Shown here: positions 1-5,117 of the stretch, in pieces
Layout of the letters: the number at the start of each line of letters is the position of its first letter
Position numbering within the stretch: position 1 is the first letter of the stretch
From: Thermomonas sp.
Lineage (GTDB): Bacteria > Pseudomonadota > Gammaproteobacteria > Xanthomonadales > Xanthomonadaceae
Length of the DNA: 5,117 nucleotides
Direction of reading: 5' to 3'
Assembly (NCBI GenBank): GCA_024711415.1
Contig: JANJSW010000241.1
Location: 1-5,117 of the forward strand
Notes under the pieces: generated by a model
Told to the model about the DNA's origin: nothing
Databases searched by the model: none
The model's input: only the letters and a program-made list of their open reading frames with translations
Made by a program: the position numbers and the translations under genes

Positions 1-506
1 GGCAGCAATGGCGCATCGGGCGCGAGCTGGCCGCCTGCAGCGGTATCGGCCTGCAGCGAGCAGCCCACCAGGTGCGTGCTGTGGGTGTGGATCACGCAGC
101 GCGCCGGGGCGGCTGTGGCGGCCGATGCGCTGTAGATCTGCCGGTGCAGCGCAATGGTCTTGCTGGCCCGGTCGCCTGCCATTTGCTGTCCCTGCGCATC
201 CAGCCGCGCCACGGCATCGCCCAGCGCCTGCGCCAACTGTGGATCGGCTTCCACCAGCTGCACATGGGTCGCGCCGCGCGAGGCGGCCTCCAGCCCCAGC
301 GCGCCGCTGCCGGCGAACAGGTCAAGCACGCGCGCGCCCGGCAGCACCGGCTGCAGCCAGTTGAACAGGGTTTCGCGGACGCGGTCGGACGTCGGCCGCA
401 GGCCTGGCCGGTCGGGCACCGGCAAGCGCGTGCCGCGCCACTGGCCGGCGATGATGCGAACGCTTCCGACGCCACCCGCGGCGGGCTTGCCACGGCGCGC
501 GTTCAT
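1..506 (-). CDS. rsmD: Hybrid ORF: RsmD N-terminal half joined in frame to a class II aldolase/adducin segment (partial, runs off the left edge)
   Basis: The start is ATG at 506-504, reading leftward. The frame stays open to base 1, giving 168 residues plus a partial codon. Residues 1-100 are plainly RsmD, the SAM-dependent enzyme that methylates G966 of 16S r[12 protein letters not shown] (17-25), [15 protein letters not shown] (37-51), the SAM loop [13 protein letters not shown] (62-74) and the ribose-binding acidic VEADP (85-89). RsmD should continue to a catalytic DPPF/Y motif and end near 190-200 residues. Instead, from about residue 100 the protein reads [20 protein letters not shown] (102-121), then [17 protein letters not shown] (136-152). 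This is the class II aldolase/adducin pattern, closest in my memory to OtnC/YgbL-type sugar-acid enzymes, with zinc ligands at H140 and H142. The seen part lacks both the RsmD catalytic motif and the aldolase N-terminal substrate loop, so neither original activity is expected. It is divergent from ftsY. No good ribosome binding site is visible before the ATG. The RsmD half is very secure, the aldolase half fairly secure, and the biological reality of the join is open. Confidence 0.75.
   Translation of the reverse strand, partial: MNARRGKPAAGGVGSVRIIAGQWRGTRLPVPDRPGLRPTSDRVRETLFNWLQPVLPGARVLDLFAGSGALGLEAASRGATHVQLVEADPQLAQALGDAVARLDAQGQQMAGDRASKTIALHRQIYSASAATAAPARCVIHTHSTHLVGCSLQADTAAGGQLAPDAPLL
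190..215 (-). other. Approximate breakpoint between RsmD and aldolase homology
   Basis: The switch of family occurs around residues 98-106 of the hybrid ORF (VARLDAQGQ). Upstream residues [12 protein letters not shown] fit the RsmD helix that follows the SAM acidic loop. Downstream residues [16 protein letters not shown] fit the strand and loop before the aldolase zinc motif. A string such as ARLDAQG is plausible in both families, so the exact base cannot be fixed by eye and a short stretch of shared sequence may have mediated the join. No stop, frameshift, insertion sequence end or target duplication is visible here. Confidence 0.55.
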
Positions 507-526
507 CGGGGCGAACAGGGGGCGAG

Positions 527-535
527 TGCTAACAT
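527..535 (+). promoter_or_regulatory. Weak candidate extended -10 promoter for ftsY
   Basis: TGC at 527-529 followed by TAACAT at 530-535 resembles an extended -10 element (TGn plus a 4-of-6 match). It lies in the 60-base divergent gap between the rsmD-like start and ftsY. Transcription from about 542 would leave a leader of roughly 25 bases before the ATG at 567 and would exclude the in-frame ATG at 534. I see no convincing -35 box at proper spacing, so this is only a candidate. Confidence 0.25.
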
Positions 536-566
536 GACCGCCATTCTCCGACATTCCCACGGCCTC

Positions 567-1682
567 ATGGTCAGCTGGTTCCGCCGCAAGAAACCCGACG
601 CGCAAACCCCCTCGCCGGAAGCGGCCCAGCCCCCTGTTCCGAATGCCGCTGCGGCCGAGCTGCCGCCGGATGCAGCACTGCCGGCGCCGTCGCCCCTGCC
701 GGAGCCCGGGATCGTCGACGTTGCGGTTGCCGAGCCTGCGCATGCCGAACCCGCGGCCGCCGGCAAGCCCGGCTGGCGCGAACGCCTGCGCGGCAGTGCG
801 TTCGCGCGCAGCTTCAGCGGCCTGTTCTCGCGCAACCCCAAGCTCGACGACGAGCTGCTGGACGAAATCGAAACCGCCCTGCTCACCGCCGACGTCGGCG
901 TGACTGCCAGCACCGCGCTGGTGGAATCGCTGCGCAAGCGCATGAAGGCGCGCGAATTCGCCGATGCCAGCGCGCTGCTGCAGGCGCTGCGCGCCGACCT
1001 GGTCGCGCTGCTGGTGCCGGTGGCGAAACCGCTGCAGATCGATGCTTCGAAGAAGCCTTTCGTGCTGCTGACCATCGGCGTCAACGGCGTCGGCAAGACC
1101 ACCACCATCGGCAAGCTGGCCCGCCGCTACAAGGACGAGGGCCGCAGCCTGATGCTGGCGGCCGGCGACACCTTCCGCGCCGCCGCCGTCGCCCAGTTGC
1201 AACTTTGGGGCGAACGCAACGGCGTAGCGGTCGTCGCGCAGGGCCAGAACGCCGATGCCGCCTCGGTGGCGTTTGATGCGCTGCAGGCGGCGAAGTCGCG
1301 CGGCGTGGACGTGCTGATCGCCGACACCGCCGGCCGCCTGCACACGCAGGGCGGGCTGATGGACGAACTGGCCAAGGTCGCCCGCGTGCTGCGCAAGCTC
1401 GACGCCGAGGCGCCGCACGAGGTGCTGATGGTGATCGACGGCACCACCGGCCAGAACGCAATCAACCAGGTGCGCAAGTTCAACGAGAAGATCCCGGTCA
1501 CCGGCTTGGTGGTCACCAAGCTCGACGGCACCGCCAAGGGCGGCGTGGTGTTCGCGCTGGCCCGCGAGTTCGGCATCCCGATCCGCTACGCCGGCATCGG
1601 CGAGCGTCCGGAAGACCTGCGCGTGTTCGATGCCGAGGCCTTCGTCGATGCGCTGTTGCCGGCCGAACTGGGGCGGGCCTGA
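567..1682 (+). CDS. ftsY: Signal recognition particle receptor FtsY (SRP-dependent GTPase)
   Basis: FtsY docks ribosome-SRP complexes at the inner membrane so that membrane proteins are inserted during translation. It pairs with the Ffh GTPase and both hydrolyse GTP. From ATG 567 the protein has 371 residues. It has a short basic start (MVSWFRRKK), then a Pro/Ala/Glu-rich acidic A domain to about residue 70, which is shorter than in E. coli FtsY (497 residues). The helical N domain covers about 75-160. The G domain has the P-loop [10 protein letters not shown] (171-180), the SRP-family DTFRAAA (201-207), DTAGR (253-257), the guanine-specificity motif TKLD (317-320) and the closing GIGERPEDL (343-351). 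All key GTPase residues are present. The frame is open far upstream, but that part is antisense to the rsmD-like gene. A second in-frame ATG at 534 has a purine-rich stretch (517-526) before it and would add 11 residues. I prefer 567 because MVSWFRRKK resembles the usual membrane-binding N-terminus. The start is uncertain; the identity is not. Confidence 0.97.
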   Translation: MVSWFRRKKPDAQTPSPEAAQPPVPNAAAAELPPDAALPAPSPLPEPGIVDVAVAEPAHAEPAAAGKPGWRERLRGSAFARSFSGLFSRNPKLDDELLDEIETALLTADVGVTASTALVESLRKRMKAREFADASALLQALRADLVALLVPVAKPLQIDASKKPFVLLTIGVNGVGKTTTIGKLARRYKDEGRSLMLAAGDTFRAAAVAQLQLWGERNGVAVVAQGQNADAASVAFDALQAAKSRGVDVLIADTAGRLHTQGGLMDELAKVARVLRKLDAEAPHEVLMVIDGTTGQNAINQVRKFNEKIPVTGLVVTKLDGTAKGGVVFALAREFGIPIRYAGIGERPEDLRVFDAEAFVDALLPAELGRA

Positions 1683-1748
1683 CCCGCTGGCTGCGCCGGT
1701 ACTCACGCCCGCACGGCGTGCACGGCCCATGCCGCATGATGTCGCGCA

Positions 1749-3047
1749 ATGGACGAGATGGTTGACGCCATAAAGCGCGATCCGGACGCGAGCCCACGCA
1801 GGCCCCTGCTGCGACGGTTGCTGCGCGGCGTCGCGATTCTCCTCGCCCTGCTGCTCGGTCTCCTGCTGCTGGCGGGCTGGCTGCTGCAACCCCGGCGCGC
1901 GGGCGCGACGCTGCTGTCGCTGGCCGGCAATGCGCTGGGCCTGCAGCTGCGCGCGCAGGACATCGACTATCGCCTGCGCGGCACGCCGCAGCTGGTGCTG
2001 CGCAACGTGGAGGCAAAACGCCCCGACGACACCACCGCACTGCTGCGCGCCAAGCGCGTGTTCGTCTCGCTGCCCTGGCGCACGCTGCGCAGTCGCGGCG
2101 CCGACCTGACCGTACAGCGCATCGAGCTGGACGCGCCGGTGCTGGATATCCCCGCGCTGCAGCGCTGGCTGGCCACCCGCCCGTCCAGCGGGAAAACCCG
2201 CATCCCCGTGCTGACCAGCGGCCTGCGCGTGCGCGACGGCCGCATCGACAACGACGACTGGCACATCGACGGGCTCGCCATCGACCTGCCTTCCCTGCAT
2301 CCGCAGCGGCCGCTGCGCGCGCAGGTGCGCGGGCGCTACCTCGATGCACCGCTTTCCATCCCCGCCGACCTCGCCATCGCCGTCGCCCATCCGCAGCGTC
2401 TGCTGGATGGTGCGCCCACCGGCGTCGCTGGCGTCGGCACGCTGACGCTGGCCGGCGCCGGCTGGCAGGTCCCTGCGCAGGTGTTCCTGGCCGGGCCACT
2501 GCGACTGGGCAAGGACTCGGTACTGATGAAGCCGGCCAAGGTCGGCATCGCCGCGCGCTATCTGTCCGGCTCCACCAGCGCGCCATTCCGGCTTGGCCTG
2601 CACGGCCCGATGGCGTTCAACAACGCGATCTGGCGGTTGGTGCCGGTGACCGTGGTGCTGGACGGCGACGACCTGGTGCCGGATGCACGCGCGCGCGGCA
2701 GCGTGTCGGTGGGACGGCGCCTGCGCCTGCATCTGGACGGCGCGATGGCCGCCTGGCCACGAAGCTGGCCCGCACTGCCGCCGCCACTGTCGGCATCCAC
2801 CTCGCAGCTGCCGTTCGCGCTGGACTACAAGGGCGCAATGGCGTTTTCCGACCCCGCGTCGCTGGCCCTGCAGCGCGACGCCACCGCGCTGGACGCGCGC
2901 TTCCGCCTGCCGGAGGTTATGGCATGGCTGAACGCAGGCAGCGCCGGCTCGCCGCTGCCGCCACTGACCGGGACGCTGTCCACGCCCAGGGTCGAAATCG
3001 CGGGTGCGACGCTGGAAGGCGTGGAAGTCGAGCTGGGCGAAGAATGA
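1749..3047 (+). CDS. AsmA-like inner-membrane-anchored protein
   Basis: This 432-residue protein has a short charged cytoplasmic head ([13 protein letters not shown], then several Arg), one strong membrane helix at about 27-47 (Leu/Ala-rich) and then a long, strand-rich region expected in the periplasm. The order of segments recalls AsmA-family proteins: [14 protein letters not shown] after the helix, a repeated 'core rv.vslpW' type stretch ([14 protein letters not shown]), [17 protein letters not shown], and near the end [21 protein letters not shown]. AsmA-like proteins are linked to outer-membrane and phospholipid homeostasis, and the large members are thought to form lipid bridges. At 432 residues this one is short for the family, so I infer a compact relative rather than a proven lipid carrier. 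It is the first gene of an operon; its stop overlaps the mutY start (ATGA at 3044-3047). A similar AsmA-like, mutY, yggX order is known in Pseudomonas. ATG 1749 is chosen as the first in-frame start; ATG 1758 is possible, and neither has a strong ribosome binding site. Protein reality is firm, family moderately firm, function unknown. Confidence 0.8.
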   Translation: MDEMVDAIKRDPDASPRRPLLRRLLRGVAILLALLLGLLLLAGWLLQPRRAGATLLSLAGNALGLQLRAQDIDYRLRGTPQLVLRNVEAKRPDDTTALLRAKRVFVSLPWRTLRSRGADLTVQRIELDAPVLDIPALQRWLATRPSSGKTRIPVLTSGLRVRDGRIDNDDWHIDGLAIDLPSLHPQRPLRAQVRGRYLDAPLSIPADLAIAVAHPQRLLDGAPTGVAGVGTLTLAGAGWQVPAQVFLAGPLRLGKDSVLMKPAKVGIAARYLSGSTSAPFRLGLHGPMAFNNAIWRLVPVTVVLDGDDLVPDARARGSVSVGRRLRLHLDGAMAAWPRSWPALPPPLSASTSQLPFALDYKGAMAFSDPASLALQRDATALDARFRLPEVMAWLNAGSAGSPLPPLTGTLSTPRVEIAGATLEGVEVELGEE

Positions 3048-4177
3048 GCGCACGCACCCCGCCCGCCCCGCGTCGATCCGGTCGCCGCGAAGCAGGCGAC
3101 GCTTCGCCCGGACAGCCAGCGCGCGGCCTCGCCGACGGCGAAATCGCCGCGCGCCTGCTGGCATGGTTCGACCGCCATGGCCGCGTCGACCTGCCGTGGC
3201 AGCATCCGCGCACGCCCTACCGGGTCTGGCTGAGCGAGATCATGCTGCAGCAGACGCAGGTGTCGGTGGTGACGGGCTACTTCAACCGCTTCGTCAGCGC
3301 CCTGCCCGACCTGCCGGCGCTGGCGCGCGCATCGCAGGACGAAGTACTGGCGCTGTGGTCCGGGCTGGGCTACTACGCCCGCGCGCGCAACCTGCACGCG
3401 ACCGCGAAGCTGTGCATGGAGCGCCACGGCGGCGACCTGCCGCGCGACCTCGATGCGCTCATCGCGTTGCCCGGCATCGGCCGCAGCACCGCCGGCGCGA
3501 TCCTGACGCAGGCATGGAACGATCGCGCGCCTATCCTCGACGGCAACGTCAAACGCGTGCTGTGCCGGCTGTTCGGCATCGAAGGCTGGCCGGGCACGCC
3601 CGCGATCGAAAAGAAGCTGTGGTCGATCGCCGCCACCCTGCTGCCGGAGGCGCGGCTTGCCGACTGGACCCAGGCGCAAATGGATTTCGGTGCCACCCTG
3701 TGCACCCGCGCCAGTCCCGCCTGCGCGATCTGCCCGCTGCAGGACGTCTGCGTGGCCCGCCGCGAAGGCCGCATCGCCGAACTGCCGGCAGCCAAGCCGG
3801 GCAAGCCGCTGCCGCAACGCGAAACCCGGATGCTGATCGCAGAGGATCCCGAAGGCCGGGTGCTGCTGTGGCGGCGGCCGCCGACCGGGATCTGGGCATC
3901 GCTGTGGTCGCTGCCGCAGCACGAGAACCTCGAAGAGGCGCAGGCATGGTTCCAGCGCCACCTCGATGGCGATCTCGCCAGTGCGCGCGCCCTGCCCGCG
4001 CTGGACCACGGCTTCACCCACTTCCGCCTGCGCATCCATCCGCGGCTGATCGCCGTCAACGGCACGCGCGCGGCCATCGGCGATAATGCCGACCTGCGCT
4101 GGGCAAGCCGCGCGGAACTCGCCGCGATCGGCCTGCCCGCGCCGGTGCGGAAACTGCTTCAGGAGCAAACCGAATGA
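3044..4177 (+). CDS. mutY: A/G-specific adenine DNA glycosylase MutY
   Basis: MutY removes adenine mispaired with 8-oxoguanine, preventing G:C to T:A mutation after oxidative damage. The 377-residue protein shows the full set of family residues: catalytic Glu65 in [23 protein letters not shown] (107-117), the helix-hairpin-helix [12 protein letters not shown] (142-153) and catalytic Asp166 in LDGNVKRVL. The 4Fe-4S ligands are Cys220, Cys227, Cys230 and Cys236 in the usual C-x6-C-x2-C-x5-C spacing. A C-terminal NUDIX-like domain that reads 8-oxoG covers about 260-377, with [15 protein letters not shown] (277-291) and the FTHF loop (324-327). ATG 3044 overlaps the stop of the preceding gene in ATGA. 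It gives about 28 extra basic/Pro-rich residues before the region matching the E. coli start, and no other in-frame ATG occurs before Met67. The frame also opens upstream at 2924, but that would overlap the AsmA-like gene by 124 bases and is unlikely. Its own stop overlaps yggX, so expression of the two is probably coupled. Confidence 0.97.
   Translation: MSARTPPAPRRSGRREAGDASPGQPARGLADGEIAARLLAWFDRHGRVDLPWQHPRTPYRVWLSEIMLQQTQVSVVTGYFNRFVSALPDLPALARASQDEVLALWSGLGYYARARNLHATAKLCMERHGGDLPRDLDALIALPGIGRSTAGAILTQAWNDRAPILDGNVKRVLCRLFGIEGWPGTPAIEKKLWSIAATLLPEARLADWTQAQMDFGATLCTRASPACAICPLQDVCVARREGRIAELPAAKPGKPLPQRETRMLIAEDPEGRVLLWRRPPTGIWASLWSLPQHENLEEAQAWFQRHLDGDLASARALPALDHGFTHFRLRIHPRLIAVNGTRAAIGDNADLRWASRAELAAIGLPAPVRKLLQEQTE
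4161..4165 (+). promoter_or_regulatory. Ribosome binding site of yggX
   Basis: AGGAG lies 8 bases before the yggX ATG at 4174, inside the last codons of mutY. It is the clearest Shine-Dalgarno sequence of the three-gene operon and fixes the yggX start. It suggests yggX can initiate on its own as well as by coupling through the ATGA overlap. Confidence 0.8.
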
Positions 4178-4443
4178 CCCGCAAGGTGCACTGCGTGGTG
4201 GACGACATCGACACCGACGGCCTGGACTTCCCGCCGTGGCCGGGCGAAGCCGGCAAGCGGGTGTTCAACGAGGTCGGCAAACCGGCCTGGCAGCGCTGGC
4301 TGGCGCACCAGACCATGCTCATCAACGAGAACCGGATCTCGCCGATGAACCCGGAACACCGCGCCTTCCTCGAGGCGCAGATGGTGAAGTACCTGTTCGA
4401 AGGCGGCGCCGACCGCCCGCCCGGTTACGTGCCGGAAGCCTGA
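4174..4443 (+). CDS. yggX: Probable Fe(2+)-trafficking protein YggX
   Basis: YggX is a small cytoplasmic protein implicated in Fe(II) handling and in protecting iron-sulfur enzymes from oxidative damage. This copy has 89 residues, matching the family's usual 90 or so. Visible family features are the conserved Cys7 in the N-terminal strand (MTRKVHC), [19 protein letters not shown] (17-35), the near-invariant [10 protein letters not shown], and [17 protein letters not shown] before a GYVPE tail. The start is fixed by AGGAG 8 bases upstream and by the ATGA overlap with the mutY stop. The linkage of mutY and yggX is conserved in E. coli, and loss of YggX in Salmonella is reported to affect MutY, whose cluster it may protect. 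The E. coli gene responds to SoxRS; nothing in this window shows such control. Its last 19 bases overlap the 3' end of the convergent lipoprotein gene. Confidence 0.96.
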   Translation: MTRKVHCVVDDIDTDGLDFPPWPGEAGKRVFNEVGKPAWQRWLAHQTMLINENRISPMNPEHRAFLEAQMVKYLFEGGADRPPGYVPEA

Positions 4444-4850
4444 GCCGCGGCTTTCTCGCGCAGCGCCTTTTCGGCCGCCCGCAGCGCCTTCACGTCGAGC
4501 GGGCGGATTTCCTGGATCAGGCAGCTGAGCTGCGAACCGGGCGCGATCACCTTGTCGAACCTGGACAGGGTCATCCCGCTGAAGGACGACAGCCCGATGA
4601 AGGGCGAGCCGTTGCTCCACTGCAGGCATGGCCCGGACAGGCGCAGCAGCCAGCTTTCGTTGGGCCGCAGCTGCAGGGCCACATGCTGGTCGTCGATGCG
4701 ATCCCAGCTGATCGGCTCCAGGTAGCGGATCTGGTTCACCGGCGCGCCTGCGTGCTGCTCGTACAGGGCCAGACGTTCGGTATCGCTGAGCCGGCCGGTG
4801 GCGCAGCCCACCAGCACCAGCGCGATTGCAGCGGCGATGATCGCTTTCAT
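4425..4850 (-). CDS. Small lipoprotein, DUF6491-like
   Basis: This is a 141-residue exported lipoprotein with no assigned function. It begins [16 protein letters not shown]: two-residue basic head, Ala/Leu/Val hydrophobic core and lipobox LVGC with Cys16 as the lipidated residue. Ala17 follows the Cys, so under the E. coli Lol rule it would go to the outer membrane. The mature part has [19 protein letters not shown] (26-44), a tryptophan-centred segment, [18 protein letters not shown] (58-75) and a C-terminal [17 protein letters not shown] (108-124). Cys75 and Cys110 are the only other cysteines and may form a disulfide. The pattern resembles DUF6491 proteins common in Xanthomonadaceae, judged from memory. 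ATG 4850 is chosen because AGGAG sits 6 bases before it and it places the signal peptide at the start. An in-frame ATG at 4880 adds 10 residues before the signal peptide and has purines with no spacer. The TAA stop lies inside the end of convergent yggX. Confidence 0.85.
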   Translation of the reverse strand: MKAIIAAAIALVLVGCATGRLSDTERLALYEQHAGAPVNQIRYLEPISWDRIDDQHVALQLRPNESWLLRLSGPCLQWSNGSPFIGLSSFSGMTLSRFDKVIAPGSQLSCLIQEIRPLDVKALRAAEKALREKAAAQASGT

Positions 4851-4856
4851 GGCGTT

Positions 4857-4861
4857 CTCCT
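4857..4861 (-). promoter_or_regulatory. Ribosome binding site of the lipoprotein gene
   Basis: On the minus strand AGGAG precedes the ATG at 4850 by 6 bases. It decides the start in favour of 4850 over the upstream in-frame ATG at 4880, whose GGAGGAGG stretch abuts the start codon with no spacing. Confidence 0.75.
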
Positions 4862-4868
4862 GACCGGT

Positions 4869-4882
4869 GGATGGCTCCATCC
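4869..4882. repeat. Perfect short inverted repeat in the lipoprotein leader
   Basis: GGATGG and CCATCC are separated by the two bases CT, a perfect 6-bp dyad. It lies 7 bases upstream of the lipoprotein's AGGAG on the minus strand and covers the alternative ATG at 4880. It could be a small operator or a leader hairpin, though a two-base loop is tight and would open some pairs. It could also be chance. Confidence 0.35.
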
Positions 4883-4950
4883 TCCTCCCCCGATGCGGAA
4901 CGCCTGCTTAGCGGTTCCGGCGCACCCGCGCCCGCCGCCGCGGAAATGGC

Positions 4951-4979
4951 TTGCCCAACCGCCCGGCGATCCGTATCAT
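4951..4979 (+). promoter_or_regulatory. Sigma-70 type promoter of tRNA-Phe
   Basis: A -35 box TTGCCC (4951-4956, 4 of 6) and a -10 box TATCAT (4974-4979, 5 of 6) are separated by the ideal 17 bases. The -10 lies 21 bases before the mature tRNA 5' end, so transcription from about 4986 would leave a 15-base leader for RNase P. The bases after the -10 are GCGCGGC, a GC-rich discriminator typical of growth-rate and stringently controlled stable RNA promoters. Confidence 0.75.
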
Positions 4980-5000
4980 GCGCGGCTCGCAACACAGCTT

Positions 5001-5076
5001 GGCTCGGTAGCTCAGTTGGTAGAGCAGGGGATTGAAAATCCCCGTGTCGGCGGTTCGATTCCGTCCCGAGCCACCA
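5001..5076 (+). tRNA. tRNA-Phe (GAA)
   Basis: The 76-base gene folds as a standard cloverleaf. The acceptor GGCTCGG (5001-5007) pairs fully with CCGAGCC (5066-5072), followed by discriminator A and an encoded CCA (5074-5076). The D arm begins GCTC (5010-5013) and closes with GAGC (5022-5025). The anticodon stem GGGGA (5027-5031) pairs with TCCCC (5039-5043), and the loop TTGAAAA places anticodon GAA at 5034-5036, which reads UUC/UUU. The variable and T-arm region has the GGTTCGATTCC pattern. It is close to E. coli tRNA-Phe in the D and anticodon arms and has no mismatch in the acceptor or anticodon stems. It is transcribed from the promoter just upstream and is divergent from the lipoprotein gene. 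Confidence 0.98.
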
Positions 5077-5089
5077 TTTGCAACGCAAG

Positions 5090-5117
5090 CCCTGCAACGG
5101 TTCCAGCCATTGCGGGG
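5090..5117 (+). terminator. Possible start of a tRNA-Phe terminator hairpin (window ends)
   Basis: CCCTGCAA (5090-5097) can pair with TTGCGGGG (5110-5117) over 8 bp, with one G-T wobble and a 12-base loop. It lies 13 bases after the tRNA CCA end. A rho-independent terminator would need a T run directly after 5117, which is outside the window, and the loop is long. Chance pairing is quite possible. Confidence 0.2.

Noticed and set aside
524..532. GAGTGCTAA, identical to one arm of the CIRCE (HrcA) heat-shock operator
   Set aside because: The partner arm TTAGCACTC is not present 9 bases upstream (506-514 does not match), so no operator is formed; a single 9-base match is within chance.
72..566. 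Extension of the ftsY reading frame 165 codons upstream
   Set aside because: It lies antisense to the rsmD-like gene, has low-complexity Arg/Ala content typical of antisense GC-rich frames, and FtsY homology starts only near 567.
1683..1748. Short inverted repeats in the ftsY to AsmA-like gap (GCAC/GTGC and CGGC/GCCG) as a terminator
   Set aside because: The stems are only 4 bp and no T run follows; GC-rich sequence gives such pairs by chance. No promoter stood out in this gap either.
1513..2586. 357-residue minus-strand ORF across the ftsY end and the AsmA-like gene
   Set aside because: It is extremely Arg/Ala-rich, spans two well-supported opposite-strand genes and has no motif.
3004..4086. 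360-residue plus-strand ORF overlapping mutY
   Set aside because: It is an Arg/Ala/Pro-rich shifted frame of mutY without recognisable domains.
2825..4168. 447-residue minus-strand ORF opposite mutY
   Set aside because: It is the antisense shadow of mutY in GC-rich DNA. It shows no family motif, while the plus strand carries every MutY catalytic and Fe-S residue.
4443..4452. Palindrome AGCCGCGGCT followed by TTT after the yggX stop, as a terminator
   Set aside because: It has no spare loop, so a hairpin would have only a 3-bp stem, and the following bases are TTTCTC, not a T run. It also codes for the end of the lipoprotein.
4159..5097. 312-residue minus-strand ORF starting with a segment reading GTESNRRHGDFQSPALPTEL
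   Set aside because: That segment is the well-known spurious translation of the strand opposite a tRNA-Phe gene. The rest runs opposite yggX and in another frame of the lipoprotein gene.

Overview
The window is very GC-rich, gene-dense DNA from a gammaproteobacterium. The best guess is the Xanthomonadaceae/Lysobacter group, based on codon use, the order AsmA-like gene, mutY, yggX, and a small lipoprotein resembling DUF6491. No similarity search was possible, so the placement is an inference. There is no stretch over 300 bases without a gene.

Left end (1-682 region): a leftward gene begins at 506 with a clear RsmD (16S rRNA G966 methyltransferase) N-terminus. Near residue 100, without losing frame, it changes into a class II aldolase/adducin segment with its HTHSTH zinc motif, and it runs off the window. 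This hybrid is the most unusual thing here: it is either a genuine in-frame deletion/fusion or an assembly misjoin. Divergent from it, with a 60-base gap, is ftsY (567-1682), the signal recognition particle receptor.

Middle (1749-4443): a rightward three-gene operon holds an AsmA-like inner-membrane-anchored protein, the adenine DNA glycosylase mutY, and the iron-trafficking gene yggX. Both junctions are ATGA stop/start overlaps, so the genes are probably translationally coupled. MutY carries a 4Fe-4S cluster and YggX protects such clusters from oxidants, so the pairing makes functional sense as an oxidative DNA damage module.

Right end (4425-5117): a leftward small lipoprotein gene converges on yggX and overlaps its 3' end by 19 bases. 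Divergent from it is a complete tRNA-Phe(GAA) gene with encoded CCA, preceded by a recognisable sigma-70 promoter. The last 41 bases hold only a weak inverted repeat.

Apart from the rsmD/aldolase hybrid, the window is ordinary chromosomal housekeeping. I see no insertion sequence, CRISPR array, riboswitch or phage genes.
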